From positions 374,074 through 438,073 of the forward strand of contig NZ_SJPX01000006.1 of assembly GCF_007860175.1 (NCBI RefSeq): a stretch of 64,000 bases of DNA, read 5' to 3'. Of this stretch, positions 20,382 to 28,557 are shown piece by piece. A program made the translations under genes and the position numbers. Each line of letters starts with the position of its first letter. Position 1 is the stretch's first letter. The notes beneath the pieces were generated by a model that was given only the letters and a program-made list of their open reading frames with translations, was not told where the DNA came from and searched no databases. This DNA is from Rubripirellula reticaptiva. GTDB lineage: Bacteria; Planctomycetota; Planctomycetia; Pirellulales; Pirellulaceae.

Positions 20382-20397
20382 ATTACATGTAAAGTTT
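20382..20397 (+). promoter_or_regulatory. Putative MarR operator upstream of the regulator gene
   Basis: ATTACATGTAAAGTTT, containing the palindrome TTACATGTAA, lies 33-48 bases upstream of the GTG start of the MarR gene. Its near-identical twin lies upstream of the pirin gene. The position fits autorepression. Confidence 0.75.
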
Positions 20398-20430
20398 AAA
20401 GATCTGTCGTGCGTTTCCCTAGGTGCCCCC

Positions 20431-20901
20431 GTGACTTCTTCGCTGCAAAACGAACTGAGAAAACGTGCCCCGTTCGATTCGGTCGAGCAGGAAGCGACGC
20501 TGGCATTGATGCGGACGAGTGATTTGCTCGAAAACCGCTTTGCACGATTGCTGAGGGAAAGTGGCTTGACACTGTCGCAGTACAACGTGTTACGAATCCT
20601 TCGGGGAGAAGGCAAGGCAATGCCGTGCTTGGAAGTCGCCGACCGCATGATTCAAGTTGCCCCCGCGATCACGCGTGTTGTCGATCAACTGATCGGACTG
20701 GAACTGATTGTTAAAACACAGTCGCAAGCCGATCGCCGAGTGTTTTATATTGAATTGACGGCGGCGGCGAAACGCCTCCTGAAGAAACTCGATGGTCCGA
20801 TTTTGAACCTGCATGCGAATTTGCTCGATGGAGTGCCCAAAAATCAACTCGGAACACTGATCGAAATCCTAGAACGTGTTCGTAACAGTGTGAAGAACTG
20901 A
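20431..20901 (+). CDS. MarR-family transcriptional regulator
   Basis: 156-residue winged-helix repressor. The helix-turn-helix and wing lie around residues 45-110 (QYNVLRILRGEG, CLEVADRMIQVAPAITRVVDQLIGLELI, SQADRRVFYIELT). There is no obvious reactive Cys of the OhrR type, except one in the recognition region (MPCLEVADRM) that could be a thiol sensor. It starts with GTG at 20431. Identical palindromes lie before it and before the downstream pirin/azoreductase genes, pointing to autoregulation and control of that operon. MarR regulators of this arrangement usually respond to quinones, electrophiles or oxidants, which is inference from family context. Confidence 0.9.
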   Translation: MTSSLQNELRKRAPFDSVEQEATLALMRTSDLLENRFARLLRESGLTLSQYNVLRILRGEGKAMPCLEVADRMIQVAPAITRVVDQLIGLELIVKTQSQADRRVFYIELTAAAKRLLKKLDGPILNLHANLLDGVPKNQLGTLIEILERVRNSVKN

Positions 20902-20916
20902 ATTTTTTTGCAACAT

Positions 20917-20936
20917 TTGTTTACATGTAAACTTTT
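20917..20936 (+). promoter_or_regulatory. Putative MarR operator upstream of pirin/azoR
   Basis: TTTGTTTACATGTAAACTTT contains the perfect palindrome GTTTACATGTAAAC, in the gap between the marR stop and the pirin GTG. It shares TTACATGTAAA with the operator at 20382, then CTTT in place of GTTT. Confidence 0.8.
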
Positions 20937-20971
20937 AACTCATTCAACCCCTTCCCCAAATTGGAGCAACG

Positions 20972-21772
20972 GTGACCAAACCTCGCCGAAACATGGTGTC
21001 CCTTACTGCCGCTGGACTCATCCACGTCACGGCCAACCCACCACTCGCCGTCGCAGAAGAGTCGGTCGAAACCGGGTTGCTCATTCGACAAGCTGCCGAG
21101 CGAGGTCACACGGACTTGGGCTGGTTGAAGAGCTATCACTCGTTCTCGTTTGGCGGCTACTACGACCAGCAGAATATGGGTTTTCGCAGCCTACGGGTTA
21201 TCAACGACGACAAGATCGCAGCCGGGCATGGTTTCCCCACTCACCCGCACCGCGACATGGAAATCATTTCCTACGTGCTTGACGGTTCGCTGCAACATAA
21301 AGACAGCACGGGCAAGGGAGCGACTATTACTCCTGACGATATTCAAATGATGTCCGCCGGTTTGGGTATCACTCACAGCGAGTACAACCCATCACCGACT
21401 CAGCCGAACCACTTCCTGCAAATTTGGATTCAGCCCGCCCTTCGCGGTTTGCAACCTCGGTATAGCGACAACAAGGTCACTGCGGATCAGAAAACGAATG
21501 AGTGGAAGTTTATCGCTGGACCTGACGGCTCAGGTGCATCGGTCGGCATCTATCAGGACGCGAACATCTTCGCCAGCAAGTTGCAAAACGGTCAAAGCCT
21601 CGACTACACGCTTGAGCGAAGCCGCCACGTGTGGCTGCAAGTCGCGACCGGCGAAATCATCGTCAACGGTACGACTTTGAAATCAGGTGACGCGGTAGCG
21701 TCCAGCCGCGCAACAGATTTGCACATCACGTCCGCGATGGACGCCGATGTGCTGTTGTTCGATCTTGCCTGA
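20972..21772 (+). CDS. Pirin family protein
   Basis: Bicupin of 266 residues related to quercetin 2,3-dioxygenase-like pirins. The metal site residues are present: HPHRDMEI supplies two His of the N-terminal cupin and THSEYNPS the third His and the Glu. The GTG at 20972 has a GGAG-type ribosome site; an internal ATG at 20993 is the alternative. The first 30 residues (TAAGLIHVTANPPLAVAEE) are unusual for a pirin and faintly resemble a signal peptide. It lies after the MarR gene and operator and before azoR, 54 bases apart. It probably acts in detoxification of aromatic or quinone compounds. Confidence 0.9.
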   Translation: MTKPRRNMVSLTAAGLIHVTANPPLAVAEESVETGLLIRQAAERGHTDLGWLKSYHSFSFGGYYDQQNMGFRSLRVINDDKIAAGHGFPTHPHRDMEIISYVLDGSLQHKDSTGKGATITPDDIQMMSAGLGITHSEYNPSPTQPNHFLQIWIQPALRGLQPRYSDNKVTADQKTNEWKFIAGPDGSGASVGIYQDANIFASKLQNGQSLDYTLERSRHVWLQVATGEIIVNGTTLKSGDAVASSRATDLHITSAMDADVLLFDLA

Positions 21773-21826
21773 ATCCGAACTAACCACAACCGTACTTTCA
21801 ACTTCTTTATTAAAGGAATCCTAACC

Positions 21827-22450
21827 ATGGCTCGACTTCTCTACATTGAATCGTCTCCTCGCAAAGCACGCTCGAAATCCATCAACGTTGCGAATGCGTT
21901 TTTAGCCGCTTACAAGTCCGCCAATCCCAATGATGAAGTCGTCACGATCGACCTTTGGGAAAAACAGCTTCCCGAGTTCGATGGTTTCACGATCGACGCC
22001 AAGTATCAAGTGCTTCATGGTGATAGCTTCGACGACGACCAAGCCAAAGCTTGGCAAGGGGTGGTCGAGGTGTGCGATGAATTCAAATCCGCCGACAAGT
22101 ACTTGTTTAGCGTCCCGATGTGGAACTTTGGCGTTCCTTACAAGTTAAAGCACTACATCGACGTGATCGCTCAGCCGGGACAGACTTTTTCATTCGATCC
22201 TGCGACCGGATACAGTGGTCTCGTAAAGGGAAAACCCGCAGTCGTGGTTTACGCTCGCGGCGGAGCTTATGAGGGCGAAGCTTCTGGAATGGATCATCAG
22301 CAGCCCTACATCCAGCAGATGCTCGGCTTCTTTGGGTTCACCAACGTTCATCCCGTGGTGATCGAACCAACACTAGCTGCACCCGATGCTGTCGCCGAGA
22401 CGGAGTCGACAGCGATTGACCTAGCCAGAAACCTTGCTTTGAAGTTTTAG
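21827..22450 (+). CDS. azoR: FMN-dependent NADH-azoreductase/quinone reductase
   Basis: A 207-residue flavodoxin-fold enzyme that reduces azo dyes and quinones with NADH. The FMN phosphate-binding N-terminus (LLYIESSPRKARSKSINVANAFL) and the family block PMWNFGVPYKLKHYIDVIAQPGQTFSF are present, as is YARGGAY. A strong AAAGGA ribosome site precedes the ATG. It is the second gene of the MarR-controlled unit, followed by the broken doxX, a common gene order in proteobacteria and others. Confidence 0.93.
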   Translation: MARLLYIESSPRKARSKSINVANAFLAAYKSANPNDEVVTIDLWEKQLPEFDGFTIDAKYQVLHGDSFDDDQAKAWQGVVEVCDEFKSADKYLFSVPMWNFGVPYKLKHYIDVIAQPGQTFSFDPATGYSGLVKGKPAVVVYARGGAYEGEASGMDHQQPYIQQMLGFFGFTNVHPVVIEPTLAAPDAVAETESTAIDLARNLALKF

Positions 22451-22496
22451 CGATCCGCCGGTTCTCAATACCGAACCCATTGACCCAGAACGATGA

Positions 22497-22906
22497 ATGC
22501 TTTTTGCAACACAGAAACCGATCGACATTGGCTTGCTGCTTCTGCGGATTGCTCTGGGCGGCTTTATACTCGTCCACGGTCTTCAAAAACGATTGGTTTT
22601 TGCGAGATGGCCGTGGTGTTCTTAGACCCAATCGGAATCGGAAACCGACTCAGCCTGATTCTGGCGATCGGTGCTGAAGTCGGATGCTCCGTGCTGTTGA
22701 TCGCGGGTTTGCGAACATGACTTGTCTTGCTTCCACTTGCATTTACCATGATCATCGCCCGCTTTTTCGTTCATGTTGGCGATCCGTGGAAAGTGAAAGA
22801 ACTCGCTGCGATATATCTTACTGACTACGTGGTACTGTTCGTAACCGGCCCAGGCCGACTGTCGGTTGACGCGAAGCTGTCGCCTGACCAATCACGATCG
22901 CAGTAA
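22497..22906 (+). pseudogene. DoxX family membrane protein, broken by a frameshift and a stop
   Basis: The first part reads KPIDIGLLLLRIALGGFILV followed by HGLQK. A one-base loss in an A-run at about 22576-22580 (CAAAAACG where CAAAAAACG is expected) moves the frame, and the protein continues TIGFCEMAVVFLDPIGIGNR and LSLILAIGAEVGCSVLLIAG. It is then stopped by TGA at 22718-22720, after which the same frame gives FVHVGDPWKVKELAAIYLT and FVTGPGRLSVD to TAA at 22904-22906. The total is a full-length DoxX. The two lesions (one indel, one CGA-to-TGA type change) make it a pseudogene, though the homopolymer indel alone could be a sequencing error. Confidence 0.85.
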
Positions 22907-22990
22907 AACATTTCGGTGTGCAACCCAGAGCCGACGACGACTAGGCCATCGACTCCGTAAGAGAAGCTGGCATCAACAATTTCTTCAATC

Positions 22991-23449
22991 ATGACGGTTA
23001 GAACAGTCGAAATTCGCATCGCCACGGAGCAGGATAGCGATGCGATTCTGGCAGCCCACATGAATGCCTTCGTCGAAGGTCCGGTGTTCGCAAAACTCGT
23101 TGATGAGATGCTCGATGATCCTTCTGGCGAGCCAACGCTATCGCTCGTCACTGAGCCTAGTACCGGACTGGTTGGCCACCTTCTATTTACGTCCGTCAGA
23201 ATGGAGCCGCACTACAGACAAGTCAGAGCAAGGATTTTCGCACCGCTGGCTGTTGTTCAAAATCGACAACGTTTGGGAATTGGCAGACGTTTGAGTCAAG
23301 CGGGGTTTCGTCAGTTGGAGGGAGCTGCCGTGAACCTTATGTTTGTTGTCGGCTATCTCGACTACTACTCGCGATTCAAGTTCAAGCCCGCAACTGTACA
23401 GGTTCTCGAAGAAACGTATCCAATCCCACTGCAAGACGCAGACGCCTGA
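22991..23449 (+). CDS. GNAT N-acetyltransferase (YhbS-like), C-terminally truncated
   Basis: 152 residues with the acetyl-CoA loop replaced by NRQRLGIGRRL (family Q/RxxGxG/A) and the conserved PLAVV strand and YYSRFKFKPA segment. Relatives continue after EDADAW with about 30 residues. Here the codon expected for Trp is TGA (23447-23449), and the next codons read MENKLNP before the dispersed repeat at 23464 takes over. The gene has therefore probably lost its C-terminus to the repeat insertion plus a nonsense change. Much of the catalytic core remains, so it may or may not be functional. The substrate is unknown. Confidence 0.7.
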   Translation: MTVRTVEIRIATEQDSDAILAAHMNAFVEGPVFAKLVDEMLDDPSGEPTLSLVTEPSTGLVGHLLFTSVRMEPHYRQVRARIFAPLAVVQNRQRLGIGRRLSQAGFRQLEGAAVNLMFVVGYLDYYSRFKFKPATVQVLEETYPIPLQDADA

Positions 23450-23463
23450 ATGGAGAACAAACT

Positions 23464-23562
23464 GAATCCCGTAACGATTGAGAATTGCAAGGGATGAGAA
23501 TTGCAAGGGAATCGTTCGCTGCTCGGAAGCCATAGACCACTCGAACTACTAGATTGAGTGAG
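23464..23562 (+). repeat. Dispersed degenerate repeat, copy A (left flank of metal island)
   Basis: Starts GAATCCCG, contains AATCGTTCGCTGCTC at 23510-23524 and ends near ATTGAGTGAGG. It matches copy B at 33268 in the same orientation at roughly four of five aligned positions, with a 15-base identical core. Copy A has an extra internal 16-base duplication (GAGAATTGCAAGGGAT repeated). It lies just after the truncated GNAT gene. Confidence 0.7.
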
Positions 23563-23713
23563 GGCGTCTTAGTTCTTCGATGCGGACTATTTATCACAAC
23601 AAGACGGGACATACGCATCTGCGTCAGTGATGACGGTTGCGCTTCATACTCTGCTTTTCCAGAGCTAACGTATATAGAGTCGATCAATGATTGGTCGATG
23701 AAACGCTTTCCGT

Positions 23714-25255
23714 CTACTGACATCCAACCGTTCGCTCGATGCCGGCAAGCGTGCTGGCGAGCGTTGCTTCTGTTCTGGCGACTTGGACTTGCAGTGACAA
23801 GAGTTCGCGGTACGTGGCGATCAAGTCGGTGAAGTCGGCTTTCTTGCCTTGGTAGTCGGCCGTGGTGATTTCGAGGGTTTGCTCGGTGCGAGGAATCAAA
23901 CGCTCTCGAAAGAGTTTATGTTGTTCAATTGCAGCATAGGCGGACGCGACTTGGCGGCGCAGTGTTCCACGCAAACGGTCTCGCTCGGCTTCTTGACGCA
24001 GCGTTGTGCTACTTCGATTGTGAGCGGCTTCGCTGACACCCGCGTTAATCTTGTCACGCCAAATCGGAAGTGTCACACCGACGGTAAAGTTGATGTTGTC
24101 GTGACCGTTGGCGACGGGACTGATAACGTCCTGGTTGTCGCTGATAATCGAATATCCAAGCCCAAGTTGAAAGTCAGGGTATTGCTGCAAACAGGCAAGG
24201 GATTCTTTCGCACGATCTCGAGCGATTTCGGCGGCAAGCCCTCGTAGAGTCGGGTTGCATCGCTCGGCTTGGGCGACGAGCAGGTCGAGTTGTGGCACGG
24301 CTTCGTCAACATCCAAGTCGGTAACGGCAGTAGGCATGTAATCAAGCGGCATGCGAACGAGCGTGCCCAGGTCCGCACGGGCTTGCTCTTGCTGTCGACG
24401 CAGCGAGATTAACTGCTGGGCAAGTCGATCGCCTTCGAGTTCGGCGCGCAGGATATCTTGTTGGCTGCCACCGGTTTTGTAACGAGCTTCTGCAACGGTG
24501 ATCAGGTCTTGGACTAGTTCGTTGTTATCGTCGACGATGCGAATCAGTTCGCTGGCGAGCCAAAGTTCATAGTAGGCAAGTCGAACCGCTTCGACGATTT
24601 CACTTTCCTTATCTGCGATTTCAGCCAGCGCCACTTGAACTTCACGAGCAGCGACCGCTCCCCGAGCATCCAGCTTGGCAGGCCAAGGCAGTTTCTGTGT
24701 GAGAGCGAACTGATGGGCGACACGTCCGCCGGCCGTCTGCAACGCTTGATCGTGGATGGGCCAGAATGTGTTGCCGACCATCGGGTCTTCCAGAGCCGTT
24801 GCTTGTGGGATGCGATGCTGGGCTGCGGCAACTCTTTGGCGAGCCGCAGCAATGGACGGATGAGTCGAGAGGGCTGTCGCGATGAGCTCGGGGAGTAAGT
24901 CTGGGCGAGGGGAAGTCACGGAGATCGGAAGAAGGGGAGTTGGAAGATTGGCAGCGCGTAGATCGCTGATTGCCATTTTGCTATCGATGCTATTCGTGTC
25001 GTTATTCTCCCCGACTCCCACTCGCCCTGACTCCCCACCTTTCGATTGATCGTCTTCACGAAATCCCACTAGCGAGACCAAAGGCCTTGCGGGTGCTTTA
25101 ATGGTTGGTTTTTTGGGCTGCGAGGCAGATATTGGCGTGCTCGCGAACCGCTCGCTCCCCGCATGACAGCCCGAAGCCAATAAAATGCACAAAAGCAAAG
25201 CTCTTCGCTTTGCAATCGCCGTCGGCTTTCCTGGACTTGGTCGTGTTTCGATCAT
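23714..25255 (-). CDS. TolC-family outer-membrane efflux lipoprotein (CusC-like)
   Basis: About 513 residues from the ATG at 25255, with a lipoprotein signal (LLLCILLASGC lipobox) and the two TolC domains: long coiled-coil helices with the motifs AVAAREVQVALAEIADKESE and RLAYYELWLASELIRIV, and the repeat RLRGTLRRQVASAYAAIEQH. It forms the outer-membrane channel of a tripartite pump. An in-frame start at 25324 would add 23 residues ahead of the signal. It is divergent from the Cys-rich and adaptor genes, so the pump is split over two transcripts. Confidence 0.88.
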   Translation of the reverse strand: MIETRPSPGKPTAIAKRRALLLCILLASGCHAGSERFASTPISASQPKKPTIKAPARPLVSLVGFREDDQSKGGESGRVGVGENNDTNSIDSKMAISDLRAANLPTPLLPISVTSPRPDLLPELIATALSTHPSIAAARQRVAAAQHRIPQATALEDPMVGNTFWPIHDQALQTAGGRVAHQFALTQKLPWPAKLDARGAVAAREVQVALAEIADKESEIVEAVRLAYYELWLASELIRIVDDNNELVQDLITVAEARYKTGGSQQDILRAELEGDRLAQQLISLRRQQEQARADLGTLVRMPLDYMPTAVTDLDVDEAVPQLDLLVAQAERCNPTLRGLAAEIARDRAKESLACLQQYPDFQLGLGYSIISDNQDVISPVANGHDNINFTVGVTLPIWRDKINAGVSEAAHNRSSTTLRQEAERDRLRGTLRRQVASAYAAIEQHKLFRERLIPRTEQTLEITTADYQGKKADFTDLIATYRELLSLQVQVARTEATLASTLAGIERTVGCQ

Positions 25256-25366
25256 GCGAAATGAACCTAAGATTCTTATCTTGACGGTGATTCGGCTTGT
25301 ACTTGCTTCGGCATACGACGACAATCAAGGCTGGTCATTCGGCTGCATTCCGTCTTGCTAACTACC

Positions 25367-25861
25367 ATGAACCACCGAACAATCCGCACCGCCGTCACAC
25401 TTTGCCTGATCGTCGCAACGATGATTCAGCCGATGTCGGCGTTGGCGTTCGGGGGGAACTGCGCGGATCAGGGTTGCGAGCAGAATCTGATGTGCCAGGG
25501 CTGTGGTTGCTGTGAAGTAGCCGAGTCGAGCGTGAAATGCTGTTGCTGTGGCCATTCGGAGAAGGAGTTTGCCCCGGCATGCGAAGAGCCGCGGGAATCC
25601 GTTGAACTGCCGTTTGCTGCCGTTTCGAGAGCACCAGAAACCGCTATCGGTCATTGCACCTGTGGCCTGACGGTACCTCCGATGAATCGCACCAACCCGC
25701 GAGACCAATTGGTTCGCGAGTTGACGTTGCGTCTGGCTTCCCTGGTTTTTGTGGTCCTGGAAGACGCCCATCCACTGCCCGCCGCACCCCGCGTGATCGA
25801 CACGACGCCGGGAAGCCGAGCGGATTTCTCTCAACGCATGCTCTGCGTTTGGCGGATTTAG
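25367..25861 (+). CDS. Exported Cys-rich protein, unrecognised
   Basis: From ATG 25367: a signal peptide ending near ALAF, then about 135 residues with some 13 Cys crowded into the first half (GCEQNLMCQGCGCCEVAES, then KCCCCGHSEKEFAPAC). The C-terminal half has a weakly hydrophobic stretch and few Cys. The Cys-Cys pairs suggest metal binding, as in periplasmic copper or silver sponges. It sits between tolC (divergent) and the TRASH lipoprotein gene, inside the metal cluster. I do not know the family. Confidence 0.75.
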   Translation: MNHRTIRTAVTLCLIVATMIQPMSALAFGGNCADQGCEQNLMCQGCGCCEVAESSVKCCCCGHSEKEFAPACEEPRESVELPFAAVSRAPETAIGHCTCGLTVPPMNRTNPRDQLVRELTLRLASLVFVVLEDAHPLPAAPRVIDTTPGSRADFSQRMLCVWRI

Positions 25862-25960
25862 GGAGTCTCAACGGAGAGCGTGCGCGCTCACTGAACGAGA
25901 TTTTTTAGTTTCCCCATCCAATTAGACGGACGATTTTCCGTCATCAAAAGAGAAATCAAT

Positions 25961-26326
25961 ATGCGCTATTTCATTTCATCCACAGCAGGATTGCTGCTGG
26001 TCTTTGCTACCGTTGCCGGATGCAATAAATCCGCTGACACCGCGACGACTTCACCAACTCCTGAAGCCGTTGAAGCGACCGCCGTGAATTTTGCAAATGC
26101 AAAGTGCCCAATCATGGGCGGCAAACCTTCGGCGGAACTGACAACTGAGTATGACGGCAAGACGATTGGCTTTTGCTGTGACGGTTGCCCAGAAAAATGG
26201 GCCGCACTGACCGACGAGGACAAAGCGGAAAAGTTCGCCAAGGTCAACGCTCATGCTGCACATGATCACGCGGCCGGCGAATCCGCTGCTGGCGACCACG
26301 ATCATTCAGATCACTCGGACGAATAG
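25961..26326 (+). CDS. TRASH/YHS-type metal-binding lipoprotein
   Basis: 121 residues: a lipoprotein signal with VAGC lipobox, a TRASH-like ribbon (KCPIMGGKPS, then GFCCDGCPEKW), and a His-rich tail (AHAAHDHAAGES, DHDHSDHS) that could hold metal. The zinc/copper ribbon pattern C-x..-CCxxC is the same as in the triple-domain protein downstream. It is likely a membrane-anchored metal chaperone or buffer in the efflux cluster. Confidence 0.85.
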   Translation: MRYFISSTAGLLLVFATVAGCNKSADTATTSPTPEAVEATAVNFANAKCPIMGGKPSAELTTEYDGKTIGFCCDGCPEKWAALTDEDKAEKFAKVNAHAAHDHAAGESAAGDHDHSDHSDE

Positions 26327-26419
26327 TCCCGCCTCAACGCAACATCGGCAAAGCATGTTCGGCGGCACCTTTGATGCAAGTCAATGGTGTCGCGGCGGGC
26401 GATCCGGCCTGGAGCCAGT

Positions 26420-28555
26420 ATGAGTGAGACAAAGAGCGAAAGCATGGACAATCCTAGTCCCAAAAAGAAGCTACTTGAGCGGCTTACCGGTTTGAAATGG
26501 CTGGGCAAGACGCTGGTGCATGCGCTCGTTTTGATCACCACCTTCATCGGCGGCATCGCCTTGATCGGCGTGGCTCAGCGATTGGGTTGGATTCGCAGCA
26601 GCGATGGGGTGGTGTCATCGGAGACGGTGACCGGCGAAACAGTTTACACATGCCCGATGCATCCGCAGATTCGACAAAGCGAACCGGGCAACTGTCCGAT
26701 CTGTGCGATGAAATTGGTGCCAGCGGCCGGCACTGGGAAGCAAGAAACGGCAGTCGCGTCGGACGAACGATTCATCTGTCCGATGATGTGTACGCCACCA
26801 TCGAGCGATCCGGGGCGTTGCCCGGTGTGTGCAATGGAATTGGTCAAGGCAACGGGTGGCGGCAGTGGAGACGGTCAATCGGTGACGATCGAACCGGTGG
26901 CACGTCGTCTGATCGGAATCAAGACGGCAACCGCAAAACTTGGTCCTGTCTCGCAAACGATTCGCACCATCGGTTCGATCGACTACGACGAAAGCAAGCT
27001 CGCGACGATCTCAGCGTACGTCGGCGGTCGGATTGAAAAATTGTACGCAAACTACGTTGGCGTGCCGGTCGAAAAAGACGACGATCTCGCGTTGATTTAC
27101 AGTCCCGATCTGTATTCCGCACAAGTGGAATTCTTGACCGCGCGCAACGGCGGCGGCCTGAAGCGACTTGGCGGCTCCTCTGATTTTGCCGAGCTTTCCA
27201 AACAGAAACTGATTGAGCTTGGGTTTACCGAGGACCAATTCAACAATCTATCTCAGCGTGGACAAGCCGAAAGCCGTATTCGACTACGTTCGCCGATCAA
27301 GGGAACTGTGATTGATAAGTTCGCCGTCGAAGGAGACTATTTGAAAACCGGAGACCCGGTTTATCGCATCGCTGATCTTTCGACGGTGTGGCTGATGCTC
27401 AATCTGTATCCCGATGACGCGTCACGAATTCGATTTGGACAGCAGGTCGAGGCCGAAGTGTCATCGGTGCCCGGCGATGTCTTCACTGGGCGGGTCGCCT
27501 TCATTGATCCCACCGTGAGCGAGCAAACCAGGACGGTTAGCGTTCGTGTGGAAATGCTGAACGCGGATGGTGCTTTGCGTCCCGGCGACTACGCCACGGC
27601 ACGTGTCTATGTCCCGGCACTTCGGCAGGACCGCGTCTACGATCCGTCGCTTGCGGGCAGATACATCAGCCCGATGCACCCCCAAATCATTCGCGACAAC
27701 CCCGGTGACTGTCCGATTTGTGGGATGGCACTGATCCCGACATCGAAACTCGGATATTCGTCTCGTCCACTTCCCAGACAAGACGTTGTCACGGTGCCAC
27801 GCGACGCTGTGCTGATGACCGGCAAGAACAGCGTCGTGTACGTCGAAACGGATCCCGGGCGATTCGAAATTCGTCGCGTGGTCGTTGGCCCGATGACAAA
27901 CGAAGACGCGATCATCTCGGAAGGCATCGCCGTCGGCGAGACTGTGGCGACGGGTGGAAACTTCCTGATCGACTCGCAAATGCAACTCGCCGGGAATCCG
28001 TCGTTGATGGACCCCAGCAAGGCGTCGACGTATCCACCAGGACCACTCGATTTGCCCAAGCAGCAGGCGATCGTCTTGGCGGGTGATGCAGGCGAACAGT
28101 TTGACCGTGCCTATCAAGCCTACTTTACGATCCAAGAAGCACTTGCGGCGGATCAAACGCCGCCACCAGCAGCAGTCAACACGCTCGATGACTCACTCTC
28201 TCAATTGCTGTTGCTGCCGACCGTTCCCGATGAAGCTCAGACGCACCTCCAGCGTGCAAAGCGGAGTGTCGATCGGCTTGCGGGTTCGCTGGAACAGACT
28301 CGCGAGGGATTTCGGCCGCTTAGTCATTCGTTGCTCAAGACCGCCAATTCCGTTCGTGGTCCAAACACGGCGAACAAACTCGTTCACATGTTTTGCCCAA
28401 TGGTTCCCGGAGGCGGTGGTGATTGGATGCAGCCCGGCGGCGATCTCGTCAATCCGTATTGGGGCAGTGAAATGCTGTCCTGCGGCGAGACGGTGAGTGA
28501 CATGGCAGTGGACATAGCAATGGACGCGCAGCCCGATTATTCGGAGCCTCGCTAG
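26420..28555 (+). CDS. cusB: RND efflux adaptor, CusB-like, with three metal-binding ribbons and a DUF3347 tail
   Basis: 711 residues, far longer than E. coli CusB (407). After an N-terminal membrane anchor come two heavy-metal-binding ribbons: YTCPMHPQIRQSEPGNCPIC near residue 76 and FICPMMCTPP, then RCPVC, near 120. The membrane fusion protein core follows (SAYVGGRIEKLYANYVG near 198, then hairpin and beta-barrel). A third ribbon YISPMHPQIIRDNPGDCPIC lies near 414, inserted inside the adaptor. The C-terminal part has MFCPMVPGGGGDWMQPGG, NPYWGSEMLSCGE, a DUF3347-like copper-binding end. The ATG at 26420 is preferred over 26384. It is coupled to the pump gene 3 bases downstream. Confidence 0.88.
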   Translation: MSETKSESMDNPSPKKKLLERLTGLKWLGKTLVHALVLITTFIGGIALIGVAQRLGWIRSSDGVVSSETVTGETVYTCPMHPQIRQSEPGNCPICAMKLVPAAGTGKQETAVASDERFICPMMCTPPSSDPGRCPVCAMELVKATGGGSGDGQSVTIEPVARRLIGIKTATAKLGPVSQTIRTIGSIDYDESKLATISAYVGGRIEKLYANYVGVPVEKDDDLALIYSPDLYSAQVEFLTARNGGGLKRLGGSSDFAELSKQKLIELGFTEDQFNNLSQRGQAESRIRLRSPIKGTVIDKFAVEGDYLKTGDPVYRIADLSTVWLMLNLYPDDASRIRFGQQVEAEVSSVPGDVFTGRVAFIDPTVSEQTRTVSVRVEMLNADGALRPGDYATARVYVPALRQDRVYDPSLAGRYISPMHPQIIRDNPGDCPICGMALIPTSKLGYSSRPLPRQDVVTVPRDAVLMTGKNSVVYVETDPGRFEIRRVVVGPMTNEDAIISEGIAVGETVATGGNFLIDSQMQLAGNPSLMDPSKASTYPPGPLDLPKQQAIVLAGDAGEQFDRAYQAYFTIQEALAADQTPPPAAVNTLDDSLSQLLLLPTVPDEAQTHLQRAKRSVDRLAGSLEQTREGFRPLSHSLLKTANSVRGPNTANKLVHMFCPMVPGGGGDWMQPGGDLVNPYWGSEMLSCGETVSDMAVDIAMDAQPDYSEPR

Positions 28556-28557
28556 CC

